From Candidatus Fibrimonadaceae bacterium (lineage in GTDB: Bacteria; Fibrobacterota; Fibrobacteria; Fibrobacterales; Fibrobacteraceae): 64,000 nucleotides of DNA. Position 1 is the stretch's first letter. Each line of letters begins with the position of its first letter. Below the pieces are notes generated by a model, which was not told the origin of the DNA, ran no database searches, and worked only from the letters and a program-made list of their open reading frames with translations. Shown here one piece after another: positions 35,323 through 43,294 of this stretch. The translations under genes and the position numbers were made by a program. The stretch lies in assembly GCA_031281155.1 (NCBI GenBank), contig JAITFT010000084.1, positions 19,731 through 83,730 on the forward strand. The letters run 5' to 3'.

Positions 35323-35342
35323 GGACGCGATGAATCGCGTCC
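35323..35342. repeat. REP-like 20-bp palindrome
   Basis: GGACGCGAT, GA, ATCGCGTCC: perfect 9-bp arms with a 2-nt loop, inserted in the coding sequence of the secretion-tail remnant. It resembles dispersed palindromes of other genomes; only one copy is seen here. Confidence 0.5.
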
Positions 35343-35603
35343 GTACAGCGGCTGCTGCGGCGGCTGGAGGATGGGGGTGGCTTGGCAGGATTGGGTTATT
35401 TCGCCGTTTATGGCTAGGCAGGTGTTTGCGCCCATTTCTGCGTAATTGGAATTCTTTTGGCAGAATATCTGCGGAACGCCTTCTTCTTCGGCTATGGCTT
35501 CAAGCACGATTATGTTTCTTATGCCGAGGGTGACGGTTTAGGCATTTTTGCCACTTCTACATTGGCCTGTTGCTGTTTTTCATATATTTTTATCCTGCTG
35601 GAA

Positions 35604-35699
35604 ATGCGGCAGAGCGAGCTTGCCGCCAAGATAGGGGTAAAATCTAGGCAGATTTCAGACATGGAGCATGGCCGTGCCCTCATATTAACGCCTGAATAA
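35604..35699 (+). pseudogene. Remnant of an XRE-type helix-turn-helix gene
   Basis: A short frame reads MRQSELAAKIGVKSRQISDM then EHGRA, the core of an XRE/HTH_3 DNA-binding domain (normally TQxELAxxxGVSxxxISxIExGR). Nothing else of the domain is present, and it runs into the 3' end of rimM on the other strand. Probably the relic of a small regulator or antitoxin gene. Confidence 0.45.
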
Positions 35700-36192
35700 A
35701 CTCCAGATTTACCGTTATCTTTTTGTTTTCCATATCAACGTTCAAAATGCAATCGTCTATCCATGGGGCGACTATTTCTTTTTCTTTGATAAGCAGATGA
35801 AAAACATTTACAGATGGCATTTCGGTTGCTTTTAGAACCTTGCCTACCAAGCTTCCGCTGCTATCTATTGCCACGAAATCTTCAAAATCGCTAAAATAAA
35901 ACTCACCCTCTGGTGCAGGCAGTCTTTCAGATTCTGGGATTAGAATATAAGCACCAACAAAAGGCTGAACAGCCTCTGGCGAACCTAAGCCCTCAAAACG
36001 AAATCTCCACAAATCGCCATAAATTTCAGAATGCGAAATTCTTGCCTCTTTAACATTACCGTTTGAAAATTCCAAATAAACCTTTTTTAATAGAGAATGC
36101 CTCTCTAAATTATGAGTGAGAGGCTTGCACAAAATATCGCCAAAAATACCGTGAGTTCGCATTAAGCGCCCCACAGCCACAAAGGAGCTCAT
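35680..36192 (-). CDS. rimM: Ribosome maturation factor RimM
   Basis: A protein of 170 residues that binds S19 and helps 30S head assembly. N-terminal FVAVGRLMRTHGIFGDILCK is the RimM signature; the PRC-barrel half has PEGEFYFSDFEDFVAID and a C-terminal APWIDDCILNVDMENKKITV. It lies 1 nt after rpsP. The usual trmD and rplS do not follow; a debris patch does. Confidence 0.92.
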   Translation of the reverse strand: MSSFVAVGRLMRTHGIFGDILCKPLTHNLERHSLLKKVYLEFSNGNVKEARISHSEIYGDLWRFRFEGLGSPEAVQPFVGAYILIPESERLPAPEGEFYFSDFEDFVAIDSSGSLVGKVLKATEMPSVNVFHLLIKEKEIVAPWIDDCILNVDMENKKITVNLEFIQALI

Positions 36193-36193
36193 T

Positions 36194-36613
36194 TTAGCTT
36201 TCGGCTGGAGCTGCTGCTGCCGGTGCCTCTGCTGGAGCCGCCGCTGCTGCTTTTTCAGCCTCTATTCTAGCCTTAGCCTTTGGGCCTAGCTTTGCCTTTT
36301 TAGCTTTCAAAGGCTGCGGAACCGGGGTTTTGCCTTCAATGCTGCGACCTGCGCGTTTTTCGTGAAAAAGAGCCATGATGCCCTGCTGTTTTAGCAAAGA
36401 GCGCACGGTATCGGATGGTTGGGCGCCAACACCAAGCCAATGCATAACCCTTTCAAATTCAAAACGAACATCTGGTGTTTTTAAATTTGGGTTATAAAAG
36501 CCGAGTTGCTCCAAAAAGCGACCGTCACGAGCCTTGCGGCTGTCTGTTACCACAACCCTGTATGTGGGATAGTGGCGTTTTCCGAACCTTGCCAAGCGAA
36601 TTACTGCTGCCAT
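36194..36613 (-). CDS. rpsP: 30S ribosomal protein S16 with Ala/Pro-rich extension
   Basis: A protein of 139 residues. The first ~80 (MAAVIRLARFGKRHYPTYRV, ARDGRFLEQLGFYNP, GAQPSDTVRSLLKQQG) are standard S16. A lysine-rich then Ala/Pro/Glu-rich tail of ~50 residues ends the protein; S16 is normally 80-90 residues, though tails are seen in Bacteroidetes-like groups. AGGAAA precedes the ATG, and a reverse CTATATT box lies 27 nt upstream. Confidence 0.95.
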   Translation of the reverse strand: MAAVIRLARFGKRHYPTYRVVVTDSRKARDGRFLEQLGFYNPNLKTPDVRFEFERVMHWLGVGAQPSDTVRSLLKQQGIMALFHEKRAGRSIEGKTPVPQPLKAKKAKLGPKAKARIEAEKAAAAAPAEAPAAAAPAES

Positions 36614-36640
36614 AAATATTTCCTATTAAATTCAAACCTA

Positions 36641-36650
36641 AATATAGCAA
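36641..36650 (-). promoter_or_regulatory. Promoter box of rpsP-rimM
   Basis: Reverse-strand TTGCTATATT with a 27-nt leader that contains AGGAAA. Confidence 0.5.
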
Positions 36651-36733
36651 TTTTTTTCCAAAAAAACAAGGGTAAAGATGAAATTTTGTCGTTTCTGCTC
36701 CTTTTGTGTGGTTGTTGGGGGATTTGCCGATTT

Positions 36734-37696
36734 CTAATTAACCCACGCTTCGCCCTTTTCAGACACCGTGGCTAAAATATCCCTGCCGGTGTCTAGGTTT
36801 CTCAACGAAATGGTTTGCCCTTTGAATGCATTTCTTTGAGCGACTGCGTTTGTTTGAACAACTGCCCCGCCAATGCGCACAAATACCCGAACAGATTCGC
36901 CTTCTTTAACAGCATAGGGGGCGGTTAAGGCGTTGTCAACCAAAATATCACCGGCTCTTAACTGGCGAATTGCCGTTCTGCCTATGGCTTCTTCTGCTTT
37001 TTTTATAACTTTCCTTTTTTGGAAAGTTGTTTCCTGCCACACCATTTTAAAATCATTTTCGGCAATCATTTCACCTTTGCGAATTCCGTTTTTTAATTCT
37101 GCCACATGGTCAAAACGGCGAATTGTAAATGAAATACTGTGCTTTGAAATAATTTTTTTCCCATTGAAAACCTGCACCGTTGCTATTTCCTGCCCGATAC
37201 CTGTGAAATTCGGAGAAAGAGTTAGCAAAACTTTACTGTTATGTTTTGGGACATCAAGACTATTCGGAACTTTTGAAGTTTCAAAAATCCAATCTTTGCC
37301 CTCTTCCAAATTCGCAGGCATTCGCGAGCGAACTTCCCTTAGCAAAAGAGTTCTTAGAGAATCCGCCGAAACTAGCTCGGAACGGGCTACTACATCGCAA
37401 AATTTTGCCCCGTTAAAAACCGCATTTTGGCTACCGGCAACAGACTTTATAAAAAAATCTCTTACGGCTCTTTCTGTAACTCTGGTTTTTCGCCCCGGCT
37501 CCATAACCTTGCCAACTTCCACAGCGGCAATCCTCTTTACAAGCTCTGGCTCTCCTTTAATATTCGCAATTTGCCCCAAGTAAACAACGCCTGGTTCAAT
37601 ATCTGCTTTAGCTTTTAGCGTGATGGTAAGCTGCGCTGAGAAAGATGTCTGAACCCCAATTATTAGGATTAACAGGATTTTCCAAATGCGAGACAT
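36734..37696 (-). CDS. flgA: Flagellar P-ring assembly chaperone FlgA
   Basis: A protein of 320 residues with a signal peptide and, in the last ~150 residues, the SAF/FlgA domain (GIRKGEMIAENDFKMVWQET, GRTAIRQLRAGDILVDNAL, EGESVRVFVRIGGAVVQTNA). FlgA chaperones FlgI into the periplasmic P ring, consistent with a diderm with peptidoglycan. AAGAGGT precedes the ATG. It follows flgG by 4 nt. Confidence 0.88.
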   Translation of the reverse strand: MSRIWKILLILIIGVQTSFSAQLTITLKAKADIEPGVVYLGQIANIKGEPELVKRIAAVEVGKVMEPGRKTRVTERAVRDFFIKSVAGSQNAVFNGAKFCDVVARSELVSADSLRTLLLREVRSRMPANLEEGKDWIFETSKVPNSLDVPKHNSKVLLTLSPNFTGIGQEIATVQVFNGKKIISKHSISFTIRRFDHVAELKNGIRKGEMIAENDFKMVWQETTFQKRKVIKKAEEAIGRTAIRQLRAGDILVDNALTAPYAVKEGESVRVFVRIGGAVVQTNAVAQRNAFKGQTISLRNLDTGRDILATVSEKGEAWVN

Positions 37697-37700
37697 TTTA

Positions 37701-38489
37701 TTACCTCTTTAGGTTATTTGCTGTTTGTAGCATTTCATCGCTTGTGGTTACGGCTTTTGAGCTTATTTCGTAGGCGCGTTGAGCTATAATCATGCCAACC
37801 ATTTCTTCTATCATTTGAACATTTGAGCTTTCTAAAAACTGGTTTCTTAAACGCCCAAGATTTTCTTCGCCCGGCAAGCCTATTACAGGCGTGCCGCTGG
37901 CATCGCTTTGGAGATAAATACCGCCGCCTTCTGAAAGCAATCCTGATGGATTCACAAACCTGGCAAGCTCTATTTGCCCTAAAACTTCCGATGTGTTTTG
38001 CCCCGACCTGTAGCAGGTCACTTCGCCTTCGGCGGTTATGGTTAGGTAAGTTTTATCGTTTGGAATATTTACCGGAGGGTCTAATAGATAGCCTTGGCTT
38101 GTGGTTAAGTAGCCTTCATCGTTTATTTTAAATGCTCCGTTTCTGGTGTAGCCTATTTCGCCGTTGGGTAAGCGTACTTGGAAAAAACCGCTGCCTTCAA
38201 TGGCAACATCGGTATCATTGCCGGTTTGCTCTAAGTTACCTTGCATAAAGGATCGAGTTATGGCCACAACGCGGGAACCCAAGCCCACTTCTATGCCAAC
38301 CGGAGCGCGGTTTCCGTCTTCCATTTCGCCGCCAGGCTTTTGCAGGCTTTGGTAAATTAAGTCTTCAAATTCAACTTTCTGCTTTTTAAAACCAATTGTA
38401 TTTACGTTAGAAAGGTTATTAGCAATGGTATCCACAAAGGTTTGGTTGCCTTTCATGCCGGTGGCCGCAGTATAAAGAGAACGAATCAT
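37701..38489 (-). CDS. flgG: Flagellar distal rod protein FlgG
   Basis: A protein of 262 residues. N-terminal MIRSLYTAATGMKGNQTFVD and ANNLSNVNTIGFKKQKVEFE match FlgG, and C-terminal NVQMIEEMVGMIIAQRAYEI is the shared rod/hook motif. The frame is open upstream to 38828, but the added residues are repeat-derived and lie beyond a sigma-54 promoter, so ATG at 38489 is the start. First gene of a flgG-flgA unit. Confidence 0.95.
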   Translation of the reverse strand: MIRSLYTAATGMKGNQTFVDTIANNLSNVNTIGFKKQKVEFEDLIYQSLQKPGGEMEDGNRAPVGIEVGLGSRVVAITRSFMQGNLEQTGNDTDVAIEGSGFFQVRLPNGEIGYTRNGAFKINDEGYLTTSQGYLLDPPVNIPNDKTYLTITAEGEVTCYRSGQNTSEVLGQIELARFVNPSGLLSEGGGIYLQSDASGTPVIGLPGEENLGRLRNQFLESSNVQMIEEMVGMIIAQRAYEISSKAVTTSDEMLQTANNLKR

Positions 38490-38501
38490 ATACTGCAGAT
38501 T

Positions 38502-38516
38502 GCAAAAAGCGTGCCA
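38502..38516 (-). promoter_or_regulatory. Sigma-54 (RpoN) -24/-12 promoter for flgG-flgA
   Basis: The reverse strand reads TGGCACG, CTTT, TTGC, an exact match to the TGGCACG-N4-TTGC consensus, preceded by CT. With the C of GC at -12, transcription would start at 38490, one base before the flgG ATG. It lies immediately before the GH8 stop codon. It implies an RpoN and an enhancer-binding activator elsewhere in the genome. Confidence 0.8.
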
Positions 38517-38518
38517 AG

Positions 38519-40117
38519 TTAGTGTATGGCTATGCGTTGGGGAGCAAAACCCTGGACATGGACTATATATATGCCTTTTGTTTGGATTTGGATTGATAAG
38601 GGAGTGGGGAGTGGGGAGTGGGGAGTGGCTGAGTATATGCGCTTGCCGTTGAGGTTGTACACTTCCACTTTTGCGTTGGGTGGGAGGTTTTCTAGCGCTA
38701 TGCTCTTGTTGGTTATGTGTATGCGGGGCTTGTTGGTTGTGGCATGTAGCGTTGGGGTTGGAATGCCGTCTTTTAAGTCTTCCCATATATTTCTTTGAAC
38801 GCCAGCCAGCATTGATGCGCCGAACCATGCGAGGAATTGGTCGAAATACGTTTCGTTGCGCAAGGTATCTTCTGGCACTAATGTAGGCACGCCGCTGATG
38901 TTGATTGTTCTTCCGCCTCCGGGAGTTGGGTCTATTGCGTTGCCCCAGTAGTCACCGCCTTCGTAGAAAGATATTAGCCGTTCGCTGTATTTTTCGGCTA
39001 ACTCAACGTTTCCTGTGCCTATTGCCGCTGCCGCCCACATGCCTACAGTTAGGTGGCTATGCTCACGGCGCGAGCGGACTATGGTTCTGTCTGCTATTCT
39101 CTCAATGTCGTTTTCGGGGAGTAAGTTCCCGTTCATCTCAAAAAAATTCGCTGCTGCTGGCCCGCCTAAACCTTCCAAAAAGGCGATGGCTTTGTCGAGA
39201 AATTCTTTAGCGCGCGGTTCGCCGTACCATAAGTAATCGGTTCCAAGCCGCCAATATACGCGTATGGCATCTCTGTATAGCGCATCTCCGGCACGGTAGG
39301 CATTGTAGCCCGCCCCGCCAGTGGATGTACCGTTTCTCCTAATCCAGTCGGGAATAAGCCCCCTTGCGGCTCCGGGCGATCTATTGATTAACGCATAAGA
39401 GCTGTCTATGACTCTGTCCCATGTTGCTTTATGATTTGGCTCAAATTCGCCAAAAACGCGATAGAATGCGGGCGCAAAATAGCCAGGATTTTTTGTGCTG
39501 CCTATTTGGCTAGAAGATTGACCCCAAGTACCCGGAAGCAAGAAATGCTGTTCGAGCATTGTAGTTCTGATTACCTGCAGTAGGCTGCGAGCGCGCCCTT
39601 CGTAGGTTGCGCCTCTCGTGCTTGTAAACGGTTCCCAAATTCCGTTTTTCACCAGTTCATCAGCAAAGATAAGCAATAGCGCAATGTCTTGGTCGGCATC
39701 GGATGCGGGGCCAGTTCCAATCGTTGCGCCCGTTGAGTTTGTGCGCCAGTTATAGTGGTTTCGTGCGGTTGCCCACATATGTCTCTCGCCAGCATCCCAT
39801 ACGCTATTGAAGTATTCTTGATCGTTGCTATAAAGGGCCAAAAACATTCCGTAGCTAATCCCTTCGCTAACAGCATCTCCAGGCACTTCTGATTTAGGCC
39901 TATGCACCATTCCCGTGGTATATGCATCGATATTGCGTTTTTTTACCCCTTCCCACGTTTTAAGCAGTATGGTATCGTAAGGCATTGTTCTGTTTAGTGC
40001 GGGAACGTAAGGGTCTGCCACTTTCGGCAGTTCAACTGCGGGTGTGTAGGGTAGCAGCAGGGCGAAGGCCGCCGAGGCGGCAAGGAGGGTAGCAAGTAAG
40101 ATTGAGAATGGGCGCAT
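38519..40117 (-). CDS. Glycoside hydrolase family 8 (endoglucanase/xylanase-type) with T9SS-like tail
   Basis: A protein of 532 residues with a signal peptide (MRPFSILLATLLAASAAFAL). The GH8 (alpha/alpha)6 barrel shows EVPGDAVSEGISYGMFLALY (general-acid Glu in VSEG) and ASDADQDIALLLI (Asp pair), plus TWGQSSS and YNAYRAGDALYRDAIRVYW. The last ~60 residues (ALENLPPNAKVEVYNLNGKR, then TKGIYIVHVQGFAPQRIAIH) form a type IX sorting-like domain, so it is predicted to reach the surface or medium and cut beta-1,4-glucan, xylan or chitosan. A heptamer tandem repeat interrupts the tail. The start follows a TTTCTATTTT box by 6 nt. Confidence 0.88.
   Translation of the reverse strand: MRPFSILLATLLAASAAFALLLPYTPAVELPKVADPYVPALNRTMPYDTILLKTWEGVKKRNIDAYTTGMVHRPKSEVPGDAVSEGISYGMFLALYSNDQEYFNSVWDAGERHMWATARNHYNWRTNSTGATIGTGPASDADQDIALLLIFADELVKNGIWEPFTSTRGATYEGRARSLLQVIRTTMLEQHFLLPGTWGQSSSQIGSTKNPGYFAPAFYRVFGEFEPNHKATWDRVIDSSYALINRSPGAARGLIPDWIRRNGTSTGGAGYNAYRAGDALYRDAIRVYWRLGTDYLWYGEPRAKEFLDKAIAFLEGLGGPAAANFFEMNGNLLPENDIERIADRTIVRSRREHSHLTVGMWAAAAIGTGNVELAEKYSERLISFYEGGDYWGNAIDPTPGGGRTINISGVPTLVPEDTLRNETYFDQFLAWFGASMLAGVQRNIWEDLKDGIPTPTLHATTNKPRIHITNKSIALENLPPNAKVEVYNLNGKRIYSATPHSPLPTPLSIQIQTKGIYIVHVQGFAPQRIAIH
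38600..38628. repeat. Heptamer tandem repeat (GGGGAGT)n
   Basis: About four GGGGAGT units inside the GH8 sorting tail, encoding HSPLPTPL on the minus strand. Similar to the heptameric STRR-type repeats known from cyanobacteria. Confidence 0.8.
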
Positions 40118-40123
40118 TTGGGT

Positions 40124-40133
40124 AAAATAGAAA
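40124..40133 (-). promoter_or_regulatory. Promoter box of the GH8 gene
   Basis: Reverse-strand TTTCTATTTT starting at the thyA stop, then ACCCAA and the ATG at 40117: leaderless spacing (6 nt). Confidence 0.5.
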
Positions 40134-40134
40134 A

Positions 40135-40929
40135 TTACACCGCTACCGGTGCCCTAATGCCTGGCCATGAATCGTAATTTTCCAAAACAAAATCTTCCAG
40201 TTTAAATTCAAATAGATTTTTCGCATTTGGATTTATATTCATTCTCGGCAATGGCTTTGGCTCTCTTGAAAGTTGCAGCTCGGCTTGATCTATGTGGTTT
40301 TTGTAGAGGTGAAGGTCGCCGAAGGTGTGGATATACTCGCCTGGCTCGTAGCCGAGCACTTGGCATAGCATTAGGGTTAGCAGGGAGTAACTTGCTATGT
40401 TGAAAGGAACGCCTAGGAAAATGTCTGCGGAGCGTTGGTAAAGCTGGCAGCTCAGTTTGTTGTTTGCTACGTAGAATTGAAAAAGGCAGTGGCATGGCGG
40501 CAGGGCCATTTTGTCTATTTCGCCAACATTCCATGCGCAAACTATGTGCCGGCGGCTATCGGGATTGTTTTTCAATGATTTTAGGAGTTCGGAAATTTGG
40601 TCTATTTTTTCGCCGCTGGTGCTTTGCCAACTGCGCCATTGCGCACCATATACAGGGCCTAAATCGCCGTTTTCGTTTTGCCATTCATCCCAAATGCTAA
40701 CATTGTGCTCTTTTAGGAATTTTGTATTTGTGTCGCCTCGCAAAAACCAAAGCAATTCCACAATGATTGATTTTAAATGAACCTTCTTTGTGGTTACAAG
40801 CGGAAAGCCTTTGCTCAAATCAAAGCGAATTTGCCGCCCGAAAACGCTCCATGTCCCGGTGCCTGTGCGGTCGCCTCTTTCCACGCCGTTTTCCTTTACA
40901 TCTCTCAGCAAGTCTAGATAACTTTTCAT
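40135..40929 (-). CDS. thyA: Thymidylate synthase ThyA
   Basis: A protein of 264 residues that methylates dUMP to dTMP with methylene-tetrahydrofolate. The catalytic cysteine is in [31 protein letters not shown] and [16 protein letters not shown] are the other signatures. Normal E. coli-type length. Its ATG overlaps the uppS stop (TAATG), so it is third in an rbr-uppS-thyA operon. Confidence 0.97.
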   Translation of the reverse strand: MKSYLDLLRDVKENGVERGDRTGTGTWSVFGRQIRFDLSKGFPLVTTKKVHLKSIIVELLWFLRGDTNTKFLKEHNVSIWDEWQNENGDLGPVYGAQWRSWQSTSGEKIDQISELLKSLKNNPDSRRHIVCAWNVGEIDKMALPPCHCLFQFYVANNKLSCQLYQRSADIFLGVPFNIASYSLLTLMLCQVLGYEPGEYIHTFGDLHLYKNHIDQAELQLSREPKPLPRMNINPNAKNLFEFKLEDFVLENYDSWPGIRAPVAV

Positions 40930-41630
40930 TAAACCTTCCCAAACCTTCTTTGTCTTGTATTATAAAATTCAATGGCTTTTGCAAAATCTTCTTTAGTGAA
41001 ATCTGGCCATAACACATCGCTAACGAAAAATTCGCTGTAAGCTGCCTGCCATAATAGGTAATTGGAAAGCCTGTATTCGCCGCCCGTGCGTATAACAAGG
41101 TCGGGATCTGGCGCTCCTCGCAGATACAGGTGCTTTGCAAACTCCGTTTCGTCTAGGTCTTCTAGGTTTAGCTCGCCATTTTTCACCGCCTCTGCAATTT
41201 CGCGCGCAGCATTGACAATTTCCATTCTCCCGCCATAAGATATTGCGAGGTTCAGTTGCATTCCGCTATTTTGCGAGGTTTTATCTATTGCTTCTTGAAG
41301 CTTTTTGCGAGGCTTTTCGGGTAATTTATTTAAGTTGCCGATAACGTGCAGCTTAACATTTTTTTCCATTAAGTGAGGAAGCTCCTGCGCTACCATTTCA
41401 ACGAGTAAATTCATTAAATATTCTACTTCTATTTTTGGGCGTTGCCAATTTTCGGAACTAAAAACAAAAAGGGTCAAGTGCTCAAGACCTAAATCTACGC
41501 CTACCTCAACGGTAGCAATGGTAGCCTTTGTGCCTTGCCTGTGCCCTAAAAAACGCTCAAGGCCCCTGGACTTTGCCCAGCGGCCATTGCCGTCCATTAT
41601 CACGGCAATATGTTTTAGATTTTTTACCAA
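40929..41630 (-). CDS. uppS: Undecaprenyl diphosphate synthase UppS (isoprenyl transferase)
   Basis: A protein of 233 residues that elongates farnesyl-PP with isopentenyl-PP into the C55 carrier. [18 protein letters not shown] holds the catalytic Asp; [12 protein letters not shown] and [20 protein letters not shown] are conserved. The start is TTG at 41630, overlapping the rubrerythrin stop by 7 nt. Works upstream of UppP and the glycan locus. Confidence 0.95.
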   Translation of the reverse strand: MVKNLKHIAVIMDGNGRWAKSRGLERFLGHRQGTKATIATVEVGVDLGLEHLTLFVFSSENWQRPKIEVEYLMNLLVEMVAQELPHLMEKNVKLHVIGNLNKLPEKPRKKLQEAIDKTSQNSGMQLNLAISYGGRMEIVNAAREIAEAVKNGELNLEDLDETEFAKHLYLRGAPDPDLVIRTGGEYRLSNYLLWQAAYSEFFVSDVLWPDFTKEDFAKAIEFYNTRQRRFGKV

Positions 41631-42202
41631 TTTTCGCCCAAGACTTCAAAGTAAGCCTGCGGGTGCATGCATGCCGGGCATAGTTTGAGAGCAGCCTCAG
41701 CTTCGTGCAGATAGCCACAGTTTAGGCAACGCCAAACTATTTTGCCATCTTTTTTGAACACCTTGCCGTCTTTCAGGTTGTTGTACAAATCGCGGTAGCG
41801 TTTGCCGTGCTGTTTCTCGGCAATGCTGATAAGGTCGAAGCAGGTGGCTATGTCGTTAAAGCCCTCTTCTCTCGCTATCTTTGCGAATTTCGGGTAGATA
41901 TCTTTCCACTCCTCTTCTTCGCCGTTTGCCGCAGCATCCAGGTTTTCCAGGGTTGTGCCGCTAGTGCCAGCAGGGTAAGCAGCGGTAATTTCCACTACTC
42001 CGCCTTGCAAAAAACTCCAGAAACGCTTTGCGTGCTCTTTTTCTTGAGAAGCAGTTTCCTCAAAAATAGAAGCAATCTGCACCAGCCCTTCTTTTTTGGC
42101 AACACCCGCCCAATACGTATAACGATTGCGCGCTTGCGATTCGCCAGCGAAAGCAGTAAGCAGATTTTTCTCTGTTTGCGTTCCTTTAATGTCCTTTGAC
42201 AT
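41624..42202 (-). CDS. rbr: Rubrerythrin
   Basis: A protein of 192 residues, a peroxidase of anaerobes. The ferritin-like four-helix domain carries the di-iron ligands (FAGESQARNRYTYWA, EETASQEKEHAKRFWSFL, ISIAEKQHGKRYRDLY) and a C-terminal rubredoxin domain has CLNCGYLHEAEAALKLCPAC. Canonical length. AGGAGG lies just before the ATG; a reverse TTTCTATATT box is 24 nt upstream. Suggests an anaerobe coping with oxygen. Confidence 0.96.
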   Translation of the reverse strand: MSKDIKGTQTEKNLLTAFAGESQARNRYTYWAGVAKKEGLVQIASIFEETASQEKEHAKRFWSFLQGGVVEITAAYPAGTSGTTLENLDAAANGEEEEWKDIYPKFAKIAREEGFNDIATCFDLISIAEKQHGKRYRDLYNNLKDGKVFKKDGKIVWRCLNCGYLHEAEAALKLCPACMHPQAYFEVLGENW

Positions 42203-42226
42203 ATTTCCTCCTATGAATTTATAGAT

Positions 42227-42236
42227 AATATAGAAA
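42227..42236 (-). promoter_or_regulatory. Promoter box of rbr-uppS-thyA
   Basis: Reverse-strand TTTCTATATT, 24-nt leader with AGGAGG: the leadered type. Confidence 0.55.
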
Positions 42237-42241
42237 ATACT

Positions 42242-42703
42242 TTAATTCAGCGTTATTTTCCCAATCGCTTCTAAAATGTCGGCTTTTCGGGCGTTGAATT
42301 TATCGCTTTCAGCCGAGGCTTCTACTACAATCATTTTGTTTTTGGCAGGAACTGCCGCTACCAAATATAAATCGGAGCCTAAATTGGTTGCGAAAGAGAA
42401 TATATAAGCTATGGTTGGCTTGCCGTTAATGCTGATATTCAATTCTTCTTCCTGCTTGTAGTTTGAATTTCTCATTTTCAGCAAAAAGGCTTCTCTCCAG
42501 AAATCAACTGAAGCTTCTGACTTTTGCTTGTATTCGGAAACTCGGTAAAGAACGCCGTCGGAGCTAATTGCTCTGAATTTTTTGTTGTCGTCATCGTAAG
42601 CGGCAAAGTTGTTCGGCGCAGAAGCTTTGAATGAAGCGCAGGAGCTTAGGAGCCCGATTATCAAGATTAACCCGATTTTTATTTTTGCGTTTGTGTATAG
42701 CAT
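42242..42703 (-). CDS. Lipoprotein, unknown function
   Basis: A protein of 153 residues with lipobox LLSSC (LILIIGLLSSCASFKASA). The mature domain (IAYIFSFATNLGSDLYLVAA and so on) is alpha/beta and unrecognised. It is last of three genes transcribed with the two DUF4349-type proteins, following the previous gene directly. Confidence 0.55.
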   Translation of the reverse strand: MLYTNAKIKIGLILIIGLLSSCASFKASAPNNFAAYDDDNKKFRAISSDGVLYRVSEYKQKSEASVDFWREAFLLKMRNSNYKQEEELNISINGKPTIAYIFSFATNLGSDLYLVAAVPAKNKMIVVEASAESDKFNARKADILEAIGKITLN

Positions 42704-43294
42704 TTAAAAATCCTCCCTTAGTGTGTTTAGGTTTGTGGAGTTTATCCATACGAATGGGGAACCGTGGTTTATTAGGCGAGGTGGCGGCGGTTGCATTGTG
42801 TGCGCCTGAACTGAAATAAAAGCTAGGGCGGAGCGGCGTTCTATTGCTTGTTTTTGACCTTGCAAACGTTCTATTTGCGAATTCAAGCCTACCATTTCGC
42901 GTTCAACGGATTGCAATTCTGCAAACGGAGCGTTCTTCACTAAATCGATATAGGTTTCTAAAAGCTTTTTCCTAGATTCTATTTGCGAATTTAATCTCTC
43001 CAATTCGTTGCTTCTGTCTATGCTTGAAAAATCTCTTCCTTGAATTTCAGCTAAACCGCCCAGCATGGATTGAAATTCCGGCAAAGCTTCAACAGGGAAT
43101 CTGAGGGAAATGGAGCGTTCAGTGAAGTTCATAAAGTAACCATTTTTGGTTTCTGCCATTTCTATTATTTTTTGAAATGCACTATCTATGTTTGAGGTTC
43201 TGATACGGAAATCAAAACGCTGTTCGGTTGTTTGGGCAGAAATTGCCTGAACCCCGATAAGCCAAATGGCCAGGAGTTTTAGGATTTTTTTCAT
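42704..43294 (-). CDS. Exported DUF4349-like protein
   Basis: A protein of 196 residues with a signal peptide, then FRIRTSNIDSAFQKIIEMAE and FPVEALPEFQSMLGGLAEIQ, a coiled coil (NSQIESRKKLLETYIDLVKN) and AFISVQAHT. This is the DUF4349 order (PIL domain, helical hairpin, beta end) without the C-terminal membrane helix. Its start overlaps the stop of the larger relative upstream in the ATGA fashion. Function unknown. Confidence 0.6.
   Translation of the reverse strand: MKKILKLLAIWLIGVQAISAQTTEQRFDFRIRTSNIDSAFQKIIEMAETKNGYFMNFTERSISLRFPVEALPEFQSMLGGLAEIQGRDFSSIDRSNELERLNSQIESRKKLLETYIDLVKNAPFAELQSVEREMVGLNSQIERLQGQKQAIERRSALAFISVQAHTMQPPPPRLINHGSPFVWINSTNLNTLREDF

Larger units (their letters stand above)
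35178..35537 (-). pseudogene. Remnant of a secreted protein with T9SS-type tail
   Basis: The minus strand is open from a TAA at 35538-35540. It reads a Cys-containing stretch (EEGVPQIFCQKNSNYAEMGA, CLAINGEITQSC) and then the tail YYNLHGQPLGTQKPTAPGVY, IEKHGKH, in the style of Fibrobacter-like C-terminal secretion modules. There is no start or signal peptide, so the body of the gene is missing. A 20-bp palindrome (35323-35342) interrupts the linker, encoding GRDSSR. The segment is visibly richer in G+C than its flanks. Confidence 0.5.

Noticed and set aside
35457..35699. 80-codon + frame ending in an HTH motif as an intact gene
   Set aside because: Only the last ~27 residues look like a protein family; the rest is antisense to the secretion-tail remnant, so only the HTH part is reported as debris.
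36933..37583. 216-codon open frame antisense to flgA
   Set aside because: Mirror of a well-supported gene, no start context and no recognisable domain.
38490..38828. 113-residue N-terminal extension of FlgG
   Set aside because: FlgG proteins start MIRSLYTAATG; the extension contains the GGGGAGT repeat on the GH8 coding strand and lies beyond the sigma-54 promoter.
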